A stretch of 64,000 nucleotides of DNA from Ephemerocybe angulata (lineage: Eukaryota; Basidiomycota; Agaricomycetes; Agaricales; Psathyrellaceae): the NCBI GenBank assembly GCA_013368325.1, contig JAACJK010000001.1, positions 2,976,001-3,040,000 on the forward strand, written 5' to 3'. The notes beneath the pieces are model-generated. The model made no database searches and was not told the origin of the DNA. It worked only from the letters and a program-made list of their open reading frames with translations. Made by a program: the position numbers and the translations under genes. Within the stretch, counting starts at the first letter, position 1. Each line of letters starts with the position of its first letter. Shown here piece after piece: positions 1-12,461 of the stretch.

Positions 1-2637
1 GCAAACTCGGCTCAATCGCCGTAACAGGCGGGTGCCCCACCGCATACCCATTCCCCGTCAAGGCCCCCAACACCGTGCCCCGCAGCGTCGAAGGCCGGAT
101 CTCGTATGTCGGGCTGGTGAGCGAGGGGATGACGCGCCCCCCGGCTGAATGGAGCGCGAAGTCCGGTTTGGCGAGCGCGTCTTTGGAGGTGAGCGAGACG
201 GCGCTGTCGACGAGGTGCGAGATGAGGCCGGTGACGTCTTGCCCGTCGGGCGTCGTGATGCGTAACCCTTCTTTGGAATTGGACTTGGAGAGGATCTTGT
301 TCCACCATGCGGCGCCTTGGCTGGCGGCGGGGGCGGCGGGGACGGCGGCGGGAGGTGCGGGTGGAGGGGCGGTGGCGAGCTTCTTTCCGATGTCCAAAGC
401 CTCTTTGACGCCACCTTCGACTGTACCGACACGTTCCTCCAGAGCGCGCAGACGCGCACGGGCCTCTTCGTCGTTCGCGTCGGCCGGAGGGCGGTGTTGC
501 TGTTGCTGCTCTTTCTCCTTCTCCTTCGCCTTCTCCTTCAACTCCTTCTCGCGCTCCTTCTCTCTCTGCTGCTGCAAGACCCGCTCCTTCTCCGCCTGCC
601 TCTGCTGTGCCTCGAGCTGCGCATGCAGCGTCTCCATCTCCTGCTTCACAGCACTGACGCTGCGCCCAATGTTCTCGCGCGCGCGGCTCTCCGTGTCGCT
701 GATCCTCCGCGCCTCCGACGAGATGCGGCCCTCCACCGAGCCGATCCTCTGGAGAACGTCGCCGTAGTACTTGGAGGTATCTTCCGTCCTGAGCTTCAGC
801 TTCGAGTTCTCCGAGGACAGATCCGAGAGCGCCTTTTCGATCCTTGTCAAGCGCTGCACGAGCTCGTCGATGTTGCCAACAGGTGAACTCGGGGGCGTGT
901 ACACGGTACCCGAGGACGACGACGGGAAGGACGGTAGCCGGGCCGTAAATGAAGGGCTTTGGAGAGCGTACCAAGCCGCGAGGATAGTGGAGCCGAGCAG
1001 GATGTACTTTCCTAGCGACTTGGCCGCGCCCGGACGTGCCGACGTAGCCCACCGCAAAGGCCGGTTCACCGTGATATCGTACGCAGTCCCCAGCACCCGC
1101 CCAACTAGGAACAAGATGCTTGCGAGGAACTGCATGAAAAACACGAAGACGCCGCGGGCAGCTGTGATGATGTAGCGGAGGATGGTGCCTAATAGGGCGC
1201 CGACGGAGAAACGGGGGGAACGGGGTGAGGGGGTGGTGGCGCGCGAACCGCGCCTGCTTCGCGTGCGCGGCTTGGGTGGGGCTGCTGGTTGGACGGGTTG
1301 TTGTTGTTCGGCTTGTTTTGAGACAGCAATGTAGCTTTCGTCCTCTCCTGGTATCATTTGGAGGCCTTGTTCAACGGCGTCGAGGGATAAGTCGTTCCCT
1401 GATTGTTCGAAGGGTTCGATTCTTGAACGAGAGTCCGTCCGCCCTAGTTGCGATGCCTCCATTGACACAGACTGAGAAGGATGAGTAAAACGAAAATAAG
1501 ATTGAAAGGCGAACTCACCGCGTTGGTACGAGAATCGTCGTCGCTGACCCCTCCGTCATCCCCACCTGCATTCGACTTGCTTCCCTTCGGTCGCCGCCGC
1601 TTCGTCGTCTTCCCGCCCGCGACGGTCGGGAGGGTGGTGAGCCCCCGTGATATCGACAGATCCTTCTTCCTCCTCTGCCTCTTTTCCGGCTCCTCCTCCT
1701 CGTCCGAATCTTCAATATCCGACATAGCAGGCTTCCACGCCTGGTTATCGACGCTTATCCGCCCCTTCTTGGGCTTCGCACGCTGCTGCTTCTCCACAAA
1801 TCTCTCCTCCGCCTCGTAGTTGTAGCTCGAGTCATTCCCAGCATGACTCCCACTCCCATTGGCTTGCTCGAACGATTGTGATTGGTTTTCCGGCTCCTGC
1901 GATAGCCTTCGGAGGTAGAAGGTCGCAGGCCCCAAAGCGCTGCGCGCCGCGTCCACGATCGTGTCGAAGGGGCTCTTCGCTCTGCCACCCGGACCCTGCT
2001 CCTCCGCCTCGGAATCGGGCACGGACTGCAGCGACCGATTTTTCGACGGGGGTTTCGACGCGGCGCCTCGCCCAGGAAACCGATTCGGCGCTGCCAACCG
2101 TTTGTTGAGTGTCGCGTTCACCTGGCTTTCGTACTCGACCGAGGTGCTTCTATTCGGTGCTGCGGACCTGGACGTTGACGCCCAGGACTGGTTGGGGTTG
2201 AATGAGGGGGGCATCTGTGTGTTGTTGGCGGCCTGGGCGAATGCAGAGGCGACGTTGACGGTGGTGTCTTTTACGTTCCACTTCGTGGGGTTCAAGGGTG
2301 AGTTCGTCGTTTGCCCGGCTCGGGTTCCTCCTCCTTGCGCTGCTTCTCGCTGCTTCTGGCGCGCAAATCGTGCGAGGGCAGGCTCGTTCTCGGTGGCGTC
2401 GGGATCCTCCGTCGACGAGGTGGGCTTGGGCGGACCGGGTGTTGCTCTGGTGATGAAAAAGTCAGCGCCGTCCCGCGGCTGGGTGAAGTCTGGCCCGGCG
2501 CGCACGTACCCTGTGGAGAAGGAGGCGGGGATCCTGCGCGGACTCGGAGGTCTGTTTCCGTTTAAGTTTGGTCTTCCGAGAAATGTATTCCGATCGAGGC
2601 GCCTCTCTTGTCCTAAAGGTGTCCCTGCAAATGACAT
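1..2637 (-). CDS. SUN-domain (Sad1/UNC-84) inner nuclear membrane protein, 3' end cut off by the window
   Basis: Seen: the ATG at 2637 opens a Ser/Pro/Asn-rich, low-complexity N-terminus of about 375 residues with an acidic DSDEEEEPEKR stretch and basic patches. An intron near 1470-1530 (donor after SRTNA, acceptor before SVSMEASQ) joins it to a basic segment (PKPRTRSRRGSR). Two hydrophobic stretches follow (VGALLGTILRYIITAARG onward, and KYILLGSTILAAWYAL), then a charged coiled coil rich in Q, E and K, and finally the start of a SUN domain with the hallmark DFALHSAGGRVIPSLTSPT. Known: SUN proteins sit in the inner nuclear membrane, with the SUN domain in the perinuclear space binding KASH peptides to couple nucleus and cytoskeleton. 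The order nucleoplasmic region, membrane helix, coiled coil, SUN fits. Most of the SUN domain lies beyond position 1. Overlapping open frames on both strands here are composition-driven shadows. Confidence 0.86.
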
Positions 2638-2931
2638 GTAACTTTCTGGGCCCCGGAGTCAAGGGCTGGGCTGCTGGTTTGGCGGATTTTGGGGACTATC
2701 GGGGGCGTTATCGGGGAGATGGTGGTTTGGGAAGAAGGGGATTTAAAGGACAACGAGGCGACAGGCTTTGATTCCCAAGGGGCCACACGCGCCGAACACG
2801 CTTTGGACGTGTTTGCATTCAAAGCCTGCCACGTGCATTGTCCGTTGATGCTCATTGTCCCACACGCGATGCGCGCCGAGTCCGAAAGGGTATGTCATTA
2901 TTGCCTTTGTCTACATGCACTGAAGAACTAT

Positions 2932-5850
2932 CTAATTGGCTTTGCCCAGAGCAAGAGCGTCAGCGATCTTGAAAAAGATATCGACGCTGTTATCTAGATC
3001 GGCAAAGTCAGCCTTCGTCAGGACAAAGCAAAGAAAAGCAAAGCCATAGCACTCACAGACTCCTCTGAAAGTCTCCGCGCCCGGTCCCTTCGCATAGACC
3101 GGGACATCCTGCAGAGAATGGACACCTTGCGACTCGTCGATGGGAAGGGTCCCAGAGACAGAGAAACCTAGGCGACAACCACCACATCAGAGCCCGATTC
3201 CAGAATGCGTATTAGGACTCGGATGAGTGCGGGCGGACGTACCGTGCGTGTGCTCAGCGGGGTTGGCGACATAACCGCCATCGTCTCCTTTCGTCGCGGG
3301 CGTACGAGGTCCCTTCTCATTGATAGTATACGACTCGCGGCTATTTCACAACGTCAACTCGATGAATCACCCGCAATCTTCAACCCACTCACTGGTCGGG
3401 GCTGGCGCCAAATCCTGCCGCGTAGGCGTACCTTGGACTCCACTGTACGGGGAAGTTTGGTCCCTGCGCGCCATACACGACCGACTGGTTGTTGGGCAGA
3501 GAGTCTGGCGCGACCGTGTATCCACTGAGCCCAGAGTTTCTGTAAGTCCCCACAGCGCCGCGCTTCTTCCGGTCGGTCGTCTGGGCTGCGAGGTATTTGG
3601 TGTCTGCGCCACCGAAGACGTCCTTAATTAACACTGGTCAGTCAAAGCCAATCAAGAGAGAAAGTGAAACTCACGAAACCATGGCCGTGATCCGCTGTGA
3701 CGACGATCAAGGTATTATCGAGTTCCCCAATCTTCTCCAAGTCTAACCGCCAAACACTGAATCAGACTTTACCCCAGCGAACCAAAGTGGTTTAGACGTA
3801 CGTTCAATCGACGCGCGAACCGTGTCATCCAGCTCCAAAAGCTCGCCAAGGGCCCGGTCATAATCCATAGCGTGCATCATCTTGTCGATACTCGCAGCCT
3901 CCGACCTACAAGTCGGTGGATGGAACCTGTCAGACACTCACAAGTATTATGACAAGGTCTGAACGCACATCATGAACCATCCATTCCCAGCAGACCTCTT
4001 CTGCAAAACATCAATAGCCTTAAGCGTCATATCCTTCAACCCCGGCTGGTCCACCGCATCACTCCCATCCCCCGTCGGGCTGTTCTTCTGGCCCTTCAAA
4101 TTCTCCGTCAGCACGTTCCTGTCAACCCACTTGGCCCTACATCGAGATAGCCAATCAGCACGAATATCGCAGAAGTAGGGTAAAAGCACAGATGGAATGG
4201 AAGAAAGACGCACATATTGCCAACAGAGAAAATACCAAGCGCCTTCTTCTTCCCATCAACGGTCTTAAGCTGCGTGTTATCATACACGACTTGATACCCC
4301 TCCTTCTCAAAAGCCTTGTAAAAGTCCGTCCCGTTGTACGACCCCGCGCCGGCGATAAATTGCTCAGCACCTCCACTACACAGCCTAAGTCAGCAACACT
4401 GGGAAATTGAGAGCTGAATTGGCAAGCCTACCCAAAGAGAACATCCGGGCCTCTACAGCTGGTAGGCCAGTCGTATTTCGGTGTCAAGCTCGTCGCGTTG
4501 TACAGCGTCTCGAAGACGACTGAGGCGCTCTGCGAGCGGTCCCTTGTATGGGAGCACAGAGCACCTACATTGGAGGGATGCAAGTCAGCATACTTACCCT
4601 CATGTGTAATAGAGTTAGAGGAGAGTGCGCACCAGGAGTAGCGTCAGCGATGTACGCGGTCGAGACGATCCCGACCGGACCTCCACTCCGGCGCCTAAAC
4701 AGCTCGGCGACAGTCTCCACCTTGGGATCATCAAACACGTCCTTCGACTGTCCCACACACACACAAACCCGTAAGTAACCAATAACTATACGAAAAGAAA
4801 GACGAGACACTCACACTATCCACCCAAACCCCAAGCGCGTTCACCCCGCTCTTCTTCCCAGTATACAGCGCAGTCGCGCTGTTCGCCGAGTCGGTGATGA
4901 ACGAGTCGATGCTGTGCGTCATCTGCAGCCCGAGCGCTTCCATCTGGTCCAGCTGCATGAGCGTCTGGTATTTGCCGTTGATGGACTTGTGCGCGATGAG
5001 CCGGGAGGCGGTTATCATGGGTTGGGTCATGCCTACAAAATTAACATAAGTAATTAAAGTGTGAGTCGTGACCATGGTGGGCGATGGGCACGAAAGCGAG
5101 GGAGGGAAGGAGAGACGTACCATCTCCGATGAAGAACAGGACGTTCTTTGCCTTTCGCTTCTTTGCTGGCTCGCGGACGATCCAGTTCGCGACGGTGTTC
5201 TGCTTTACGCCTCCGGAGGTATACGAGAGCTTGGCTTGGTAGTGTCCAGGGTCGTTGAGGGAGAGCTAACGAGCCAAAAACCACGAATAAGTACTCCAAA
5301 CCAGTGCACGTACGAAAGGGAGAGGGAAAAGACATACAGCGCGATACGCCTTCGCAGCAACGTTCACCCCCGTCAACCTCCCCTCATCCCTCGCAAACAG
5401 ATCCTCATAGTACCTTTAGTACCCCACAGCCAATAAATGATCAGCCTGGACCATCATGCACCCCCAACCAACTCGAAGCGCCGACTCACGTAAAACTCCA
5501 CTTCTCCAACCCCACCTCACTCTTCACCTTAAAGTACTTCCCCACATCCACACACTCCCCCACCTCGCCCTTCCCCCCACCCCCTTGAACCCTCGCAACA
5601 CAAAACGAAAACCCCTCATCCGGCGCCCCCGTCCCCGCCTCCGTCCCATTCACCGGCGCGTGCACCTCGAGGCGCAGATCGAAGAGCTGGCCCGCGAGGA
5701 AGTCCGTCTGGTCGGGCGGGAAGATGCATCCGAGGGTTGGGCAGGCGCCGAGGCGCTGGAAGGTCTGTGCTGAGACGAGGGGGTGAGGGTGAGGGAGGTG
5801 GCGAGGAGGATGAGGGAGAGGAGTTTGGAGTTGGCTTTGGTGATAGCCAT
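2932..5850 (-). CDS. Secreted alkaline phosphatase (PhoA-type), apparent frameshift after the signal peptide
   Basis: Seen, across about eight exons: a hydrophobic signal peptide (MAITKANSKLLSLILLATS), a Cys-containing N-terminal region (GACPTLGCIFPPDQ), then the alkaline phosphatase core with the metal site NVLFFIGDGM, the nucleophile region FITDSANSATALYTGKKSG, the metal ligands in SEAASIDKMMHAMDYD and TADHGHGFDVFGG, and the C-terminal HSLQDVPVYAKGPG; it stops after DALALGKAN. Known: alkaline phosphatases hydrolyse phosphomonoesters through a phosphoserine using Zn/Mg; secreted fungal forms scavenge phosphate. Odd: the signal peptide and the mature domain are in different frames. The change falls at a run of five C on the coding strand (G at 5779-5783) and no usable intron separates them. 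Either one base is missing in the assembly or this allele is broken. The extra N-terminal region before the core is longer than in bacterial PhoA. The neighbouring SUN gene lies downstream in the same direction. Confidence 0.84.
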
Positions 5851-6924
5851 CTTGGGTTAGTTGGGTTAACTTCGAGGCAACCGAGGAAGGGCGCAGGAAG
5901 TGGAGACTCGGGAGGAGGTGTACAAACAACGTACGTCGTTCGATTCCTTCCCCCTCAAAAGCGCGAGTATAAGTAGGTATAAGTACCCCTTCCAAAAATA
6001 GGAGCCCTCAAGAATTAATCACCGACGTGCACTTGAAACGAAGAAGGAACGTTGATTAACGTGCAGAAGGTGCCGAATATCAGCGCCTCTATAGCCGCTA
6101 GCGCTGCAACCCCAGACCCAGGGTTGGCATAACCCTCGTAGTACGGCAGGTCATCCCACGTTTGCTGGGACTGGGACGCGATGATCAGAGACGCGTTCCA
6201 TGGCACGCGCCTGGGAAAGAGGCGCCCAAGCTCGTGGGCGATCTGCGTGACCTTACTCCCGAACCGCGGAATAGCTTGCGATTCCCGGCCGGATAGCGAA
6301 TCGTCGCTTGAAAGTTGAAAACGGGTTATCCACAGCCAAGAGTATCTTAGGTATGTTGGGAGGGAGTCGGTGGCTAAGGACGAACGTGCGAGGAGGGCCG
6401 TGGGATGCCTTCTCGAAGTCGAGCTTCTCTGACAATATATGGCACATAAGCATAAGCATCGGCTTCTGACTTGATTTTGACTAAGGTGTCCTGAGATGCC
6501 TGAAAGTCGTACATAGGTAGCATAAGATACATATAGGGCTCGTCCTTTGGAAGACCTTACGCGCCTGATAATTGAAGTCGCGGTGGTCAGTGGAAGACCC
6601 AGGCGCCAAACTCTGCATGAGCGCAGGGCAGTACCCAGGCTTTCTTCAATATCGTTTTGAGACAGAGACAAATAACGGCTCTACACATATCAGCCTTAGC
6701 AGAGCAGGTCGCATTTAGAGCAGAATGCGGGTTACAGGTAAATGGGTGCTAGATGTCTTAAGTGTAGCTTTCTCTCTCTGTGGTCATACATACGGCACTG
6801 TTGCAGTTCACCCAGGGAGCTCGGGTGGGGAGTCGACTATAAGCGCTGGCGGGTTAGTACACACTTACCTGTTGGCACCATGCGAGAGTCCACAGTCCAG
6901 GGAGTGGGAGCGACTGACCTAGAT
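5851..6924. other. Intergenic stretch with a weak unassigned reading frame
   Basis: No recognisable gene. A 218-codon frame on the minus strand (6015-6671) and an overlapping one (6253-6459) give plausible-looking C-terminal text such as PRRVPWNASLIIASQ, but no known domain, no convincing start and no clear splice plan. It may be a decayed gene or chance. The region also holds the promoter of the alkaline phosphatase gene. Confidence 0.3.
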
Positions 6925-8324
6925 CTATGATGGAGGGGGAGGAGGGGGCGCTTCGGTCGGCGGGGCAGCGGCTTGCTGTGCGTAAGAAGCGTAGTATTCG
7001 GCGTATTGCTGCTGTTGACTCGCTTGCCATTCCTTGAATTCCGTCGAGTTGACATCATAACCATACGCCGCCCTATAGCATTTGTCAGAGACAGTGGAAG
7101 AGAAGCCATGCCAAAGTTCGCGTACCAATATGCAGCGTACGCTTCAACGTCTGTGGGCGCTGGCGGAGCGGCGGCGGAAGCCCCATACTGCGCGGCAGCG
7201 TCTGCCGCTGGTGTCCCAGGAGTACCTTCGCCACCAGGCGGGGGAGGGGGCGCAGGTCCAGAGGGAGGTGGGGGTGCGTAGCCGCCCATAGCGCTGTAAG
7301 CGTATTGCTGCTGCGCTTGGTGCAGTTCCATTTGTTGCTGCTGCACCTGGTTGAGCACCTTTCCGTGTTCTTGTCGCACGACGAGAAGCAAGTCTTCGGT
7401 CAGAACCTTGGCTCTTGCGACTTGGCCATCCTCGGGCCCAGTGATGTGGATATACATGGGGACTGGTTCCTCTTGGCCGGTCTAGCGCAGATGTGAGTTG
7501 GGGCTGAGAGGAGGAGGAGGATGGAGGGTTACCTCCTGGTCGATGAAACCTGAACCGGCGCCTTTAATCTGCACACGGGTACTCGTTTCGGATTGGATAT
7601 ATTTCACGAATGATCCCTGAACGCAAGATGAGAGGGAGTAGCTTTAAGGATAGCGCGTACGCACCGAGGGTCCGACCACCTTTGCCCTGACGTTGAAGTT
7701 GCGAATGGAATCGAGTTCAATTGGAAGCTTCTCTTCCGGCCATTTTCTCTGCGAAGAACGTCAGCGCCTCTAATTCAGCAGGCATAAGATAGAGGCTCAC
7801 CCGCTCGCGTCCCTTCTCCTTCTCCACCAACGAGCCCATGTCCAGCGCAATAAGTTCATTGACCTTGTCGACAGCCATCTTGAGGATATCCTCCGATTTT
7901 GCAGAGATATGGATATACAAAGGAGGATCCTTGGCCGTCGCTTTCGTCCTATCAGGGTACCAGACACCCCTAGTTCCAACAGAAGCACCCGTCTCATCGT
8001 GAATCTACACATTCCACAAAGTTCATTCTCGCGTTCCCCAGCCAAGATCTCCTCAAATACACGCACCTGCTCCTGCGTAGACCCCTTGGTCAACAAATAC
8101 CGATTCCTCACATCGTTGATATCGATGTCCTGCGTAAACTCGGGCTCGTCCTTCCCAAAGTCGAACCCTCCGCTCGCGAACTGCTTCGCAATTTTGGCGG
8201 CAATGGCTGCTGCTGCCGCCGCCGCGTCCGACGCCGACTTGGCGTCTCCTCCGGCCTTGGGTTCCGGGGTGCTCGTCGAGGGCTCTTCCGAGCCTTGTTG
8301 GTCCCATCTGCGTTTGGAAGACAT
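6925..8324 (-). CDS. KH-domain RNA-binding protein, KHDC4/BLOM7-like
   Basis: Seen: starts MSSKRRWDQQGSEEPSTST, then an Ala-rich helix (AAAAAAAIAAKIAKQFASGG) and the conserved motif EFTQDIDINDVRNRYLLTKG. A first KH-like unit reads IHDETGASVGTRGVWYPD and runs to DPPLYIHISAKSEDILKMAV; a second carries FVKYIQSETSTRVQIKGAGS and PVPMYIHITGPEDGQVARA. The tail is proline- and glutamine-rich with tyrosine repeats (YAEYYASYAQQA) and ends in PPPPPPS. Known: KHDC4/BLOM7 proteins bind RNA and associate with spliceosomal components; proline/tyrosine tails recruit WW-domain and splicing partners. At least five short introns have clean GT-AG ends. The ATG at 8324 is chosen because it opens directly into the conserved family N-terminus. 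The gene shares its 289 bp upstream region divergently with the amidohydrolase at 8614. I am confident of KH domains and less so of strict orthology. Confidence 0.8.
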
Positions 8325-8613
8325 GGTGGTGGTATATGGATGAAATTCGAGGGATTCGACCATGCATTTCGAGGGGGGAGGCGGTGCTCTTGGCTTTGGC
8401 GCTGCTTGGCTGCACCGCGCTGGCCTCGCGTTAAGCGCCGCAACCAAACTCACCGCGACCAGTTGGACATAGCTGCTTACCTTGTGAACTACTCTACTCA
8501 GAACTGAGGAGCGCCGCTACTTGGGCGCAGCTTAACCTGGAAGATCAGGATTAGTGCGACCTTCACCGTGGAACCCAACCCTTAATCCGACGAGTTCTCT
8601 TTCAACCACGGCC

Positions 8614-11009
8614 ATGACGTCCATGTTCAAAAGGCTTCTACCAGTTCTTGGGCTGGCATCATCTGTCCCTCTTTACAACTCATGGCTAAAGGATAAATGG
8701 ACGGCCGATACATACATCATCTGTTCACCAACATCCCAGATTTACACAGTTGCGACGCCTGAGCGGGTGGAATGTGTGTCAGTAGGTGCGGGTCGTATCA
8801 TCGCGGTTGGCTCGCTTGGTGGGTACAAGACGCATTTCTCTAACTTCTAACTATCCGTTTACACGAGTTTCTTCCAGACGATGTATCTCAAACCACCAGG
8901 GATGCGCAGATTGCCAAGTTCTCTGCCGTCCTCACTCAGTTACCCTTCCTGTCATCCGGGACTGTGCTTCAAAGCAGGTTCCTTGATCTTGTAGCACCCA
9001 CCCCTAAGACCATCCACCTATCTCCAACCGAAGCACTTTATCCAGGTTTTACAGACGCCCACGCCCATGTTATCGAGAACGGATACATGCTCCAACTCCC
9101 TCTTTCCGAAACCACCTCTCTCAACGACGTGATTAAGACCTTGGAAGCCTACGTTTTGAGCCATCCGGAGGTTGAAAGTGACAAGGACAAATGGATTGAG
9201 GGAATGGGGTGGGACCAAACGAAGTGGAACGAGGGCCAGGGGGCCCCGTTTCCGACAGCGGTAGGAGAAATTTCCCTAAGTTGCATCATAAAGGGAGCTG
9301 AAAGATCTTTAAGGCTGACCTTGACGAGTCCCCCATTCTCAGCGGACGGCCGATTTCGCTCAGTAGGATTGACGGGCATGCCAAGTGGGTCTCCCCACGT
9401 GTCCTTGAAATCATGTCGTCGACAGGGACCCTTCCCCCACCGTCCAAGGATGACGAGATAGAGCGAGACGGCGGGAAGATACTGAGAGGCGAAGATGGAC
9501 GCCCCACCGGTATCTTCATGGACAAAGCGATGAACATCATTCCCGCGCCTGAATGGTCTGAGGAACAAATGAAGTCATATTTCAACCAGACTGCTACTTT
9601 GGCGTTGCAGTACGGCCTTACGTCCATCCATGATGCAGATACGAATCCACGCTTCATAAAGTTCTACCAAAAGTGAGTAAACCATCAAACCAACACCTCG
9701 AAATGTGCTCAATTGGCTTCTCATCAGCCTTGCTGAGACGGGTACGCTTCCCCTACGGCTGTATCTCATGGGTTACACGCCCTCCACGACCTACTGGGGA
9801 AACGATACCTCTGCCTTCCCCAAACTCCACAATTATGGCAAGCACCGTAGATTGAACTTGAGGGCAGTCAAGCTTTTCACAGACGGCGCACTGGGATCAT
9901 GGGGCGCTGCCCTCCTTGAGCCATACAGTGACAACCCGGACACTACGGGGATCATGCAGACACAGCCTGAGATATTGAAAGAGCTTGTCGGGAAGTTCTG
10001 GGAGGACGGATGGCAAACGGTGAGGGTCTCTTAAGCTTCTGTGGGTCGTCTAGTCGGGCTCACCCTTCCCTGCAGAATATCCATTGCATAGGTGATCGAG
10101 CAAACAAAGCTGTTCTGGATATATTTGAAGGGCTTCTTGCTTCCGATGCGAAATATGACGTGGAGAAGACGAGGCCTAGGATTGAACATGCACAGATTTT
10201 TGAGAAGGGGGATTTGGAGAGGATCGGGCGCCTAGGAGGTGAGCGTCGACCCAATCTCAAGCGGTTAGCAGTCTAATGCGGCTGCAACAGTTATTGCAAG
10301 TGTGCAGCCTACCCATGCGTGAGTTCACCTAGTCTACCTCTTACCCAGCGTCTAAACAATTACTGGGTGCCTAGGACGTCTGATATGTGGTACGCTGAAT
10401 CCCGCTTGGTATGTGAACCACGTCGTCCCGATTGTTATTATGTCTTAACTCTTATGAAAACAAGGGGCCTGAACGTATACAGAGCGCGTACGCGTACCAG
10501 ACTCTTCTGCAGTGCGCCACCCTATTTTGTTTTTCGTAACATTATCGACTAACTTGTCTCAGAGCCTCTCCAAAGCACGTTCTACCACTTGGCTCCGACT
10601 TCCCCGTCGAAGGCGTGAACCCTCTGCTTGGGTTTTACGCAGCCGTGTCGCGTCTGTCACACCACTCGGAATCTAAGGTCGGCGGAACCTCGCCCCACGG
10701 CCCCGGCGGGTGGTGCGTCACTACACTCTTCTACCCCCCTCCGGGCATCTCATGTTAACCGGCTTTAATTCCTACAGGTACCCAGCCCAGAAGCTCACTC
10801 GAGCTCAGGCACTGAAGGGTATGACGCTTGATCCTGCGTACGCATCCTTCGCCGAGAACGAGATTGGGAGCTTAGAGGTAGGGAAGAAGGCCGACTTTAC
10901 CATCTTGGACAGGGACATTATGCGGGAGGATGAGTCTTACGGCGAGATTTTGGAGGCGAAGGTGAAGGCGACAGTCGTGGATGGTGGTGTGGTGTACGGC
11001 GAGCTGTGA
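8614..11009 (+). CDS. YtcJ-like amidohydrolase (amidohydrolase family 3)
   Basis: Seen, over about nine exons: an N-terminal hydrophobic anchor (LLPVLGLASSVPLYNSW), a small beta domain (ADTYIICSPTSQIYTV), the metal-binding HxH in YPGFTDAHAHVIENG, then GLTSIHDADTNPRF, the family-diagnostic KLFTDGALGSWGAALLEPY, the metal ligand NIHCIGDRANKAVLD, RPRIEHAQIFEKGD, the catalytic aspartate in PLGSDFPVEGVNPLLGFY and the C-terminal KKADFTILDRDIMR. Known: this family hydrolyses amide or related C-N bonds at a TIM-barrel metal centre; fungal members are mostly uncharacterised. All expected metal-binding motifs can be recovered by splicing, so it looks functional. The N-terminal helix suggests membrane anchoring or secretion. 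The substrate cannot be told. The ATG at 8614 is the best start; one further upstream (8554) is possible. Intron ends around 10260-10600 are the least certain part. Confidence 0.85.
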
Positions 11010-11123
11010 GGGAGCCAGAAATGGACGTTACGGGGATTTCACAGAAAAGAAACAGATCGTGCGGGGGGATGAACCACAAGACTTCATTCCAACAACTACA
11101 ACAACGATTATGGACTAAAGCAG

Positions 11124-12461
11124 TTAACCTGACTGGTAAATAGCAGGGCCAGCAACGATATGCGGGTTGAGCATGGACAAGTTGAAGGGTGTAACATAAA
11201 GATCCGAGTCGGTGATCATCACGAACATGGTGCCATTCACCACCGGCGCAGTACCAGGTCCAAATACCATGCCGTCGGGCTGCACAGTGCTTCCGGAGTT
11301 GCCTTGAATGTTCTCGAGAGGGGTATAGGTCGTGTTGAGCTGCGAAATCCAGGCGACAAACTGGACAAGAGGTAGGTGGATCAGAGTGGGATTCACCATG
11401 GTGGCATGCAAGACTTACTTGAGGTGCACCTGCAGAGGTGCTGGTTGTGTAGCTGTCGTTATAGCTAACAGTTTGACCGGGGCTCTCCCAGGTGAAGTTG
11501 ACGGTGCGGCCTGGGGCGGAGAGGGGCTGGGTGCGGTTGCGGGTGATAGCGGGGGACGTGTCTTCACCAGCGATCGAGTTGTTAACGAATGGCGTCGCAT
11601 CGGGATTATTCTGCACGAGTGATAGTATGAGCGGCCGGTTAACGGAAGGCAAGAGGAAAAACGCACGGTAATGTTCAGAGCGGGGAAGTTCTGCCACTCA
11701 ATGCGAGGGTTCTCAGCAGGGCACGAGACGATGTACGGCGCCAACAGGGTCCATGCCATGCTCTGGGTGATGCCGGTCTCGAACCACACGGGCATCGGGA
11801 AGAGCCCCTCGAACTGCCTGAAGGTCATCTGCTGCCTCGCCTCCGTAGTAATCGAATCCAGAAGCAAAGTAGCCGCCGCGCGCGAGTTCAGGTGCTCCAA
11901 GAACCCGTACACCCCCGACTCGCCCCAGCGAGTGAGCTTCTGGCAAAAGTCGATGAACTCGCGGACGGTGTTGAAGTCGTAGCTGTACTGGCACTGCTTC
12001 GCGCCGCGGCCCTGGAGGATGTTCCCGATGAGCGTGGCGTGTCCGAGTTCCTGCTCGGCCATGAACTGGATGAGGTAGCGGTCCTCGGCGGTCATGCCAA
12101 CGGCCTCGAAGTCCTCGTCGGAGAACCTCGCGAGACCATAGTGGAAGAGGTCAAGCTCGATCCATTCCTGGTTCAAGGCCAAATTCTGTACATCGAAGGG
12201 AAAGGAGGTGATCAGACTGAGTTGAGAAAGGCGAAGGAGGAGTGAACGTACCAAGGACTGAAAGTCGAAATCGCTGAGGGGGATGTACTCGGGAGGGGTA
12301 GAGTTCGTGCCCAGGCCGCCCTCAGGCGTGTATGGCATAGGGGCAGGCGCCTGGGACCAGCCTCCGCCATCATCGTCTCTCTCGAAGTCCCGCTTCGAAG
12401 AAGGAGCCGCAGAAGTGAGTGCACTGAGGGAGAGCGCAACGATGAAGGCTGTGGAACGCAT
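11124..12461 (-). CDS. Rds1-like secreted protein, ferritin-like domain (copy A)
   Basis: Seen: signal peptide MRSTAFIVALSLSALTSAAPSS, a linker (PMPYTPEGGLGTNSTPP), then a helical ferritin-like domain with LALNQEWIELDLFHYGLARF, the Glu/His pair in MAEQELGHATLIGNILQGRG, CQYSYDFNTVREFIDFCQ, HLNSRAAATLLLDSITTEAR, and a C-terminal beta-rich region ending AGPAIYQSG. About 350 residues, four or five exons. Known: the Rds1/Ferritin_2 family (fission yeast rds1, stress-responsive) has a four-helix ferritin fold; metal binding and enzymatic role are not established. The signal peptide implies export. It is one half of a tandem duplication with the gene at 13369-14704. One 170 bp stretch is nearly identical between the copies, while the last exon differs at roughly a fifth of positions. 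Confidence 0.84.

Noticed and set aside
12..1052. 346-codon frame on the minus strand
   Set aside because: It overlaps the SUN-domain gene in another frame and is Arg/Ala-rich nonsense text; the SUN frame has clear motifs.
6015..6671. 218-codon minus-strand frame as a gene
   Set aside because: No ATG-supported, spliced model joins its more protein-like end to a start, and no domain is visible; kept only as a note.
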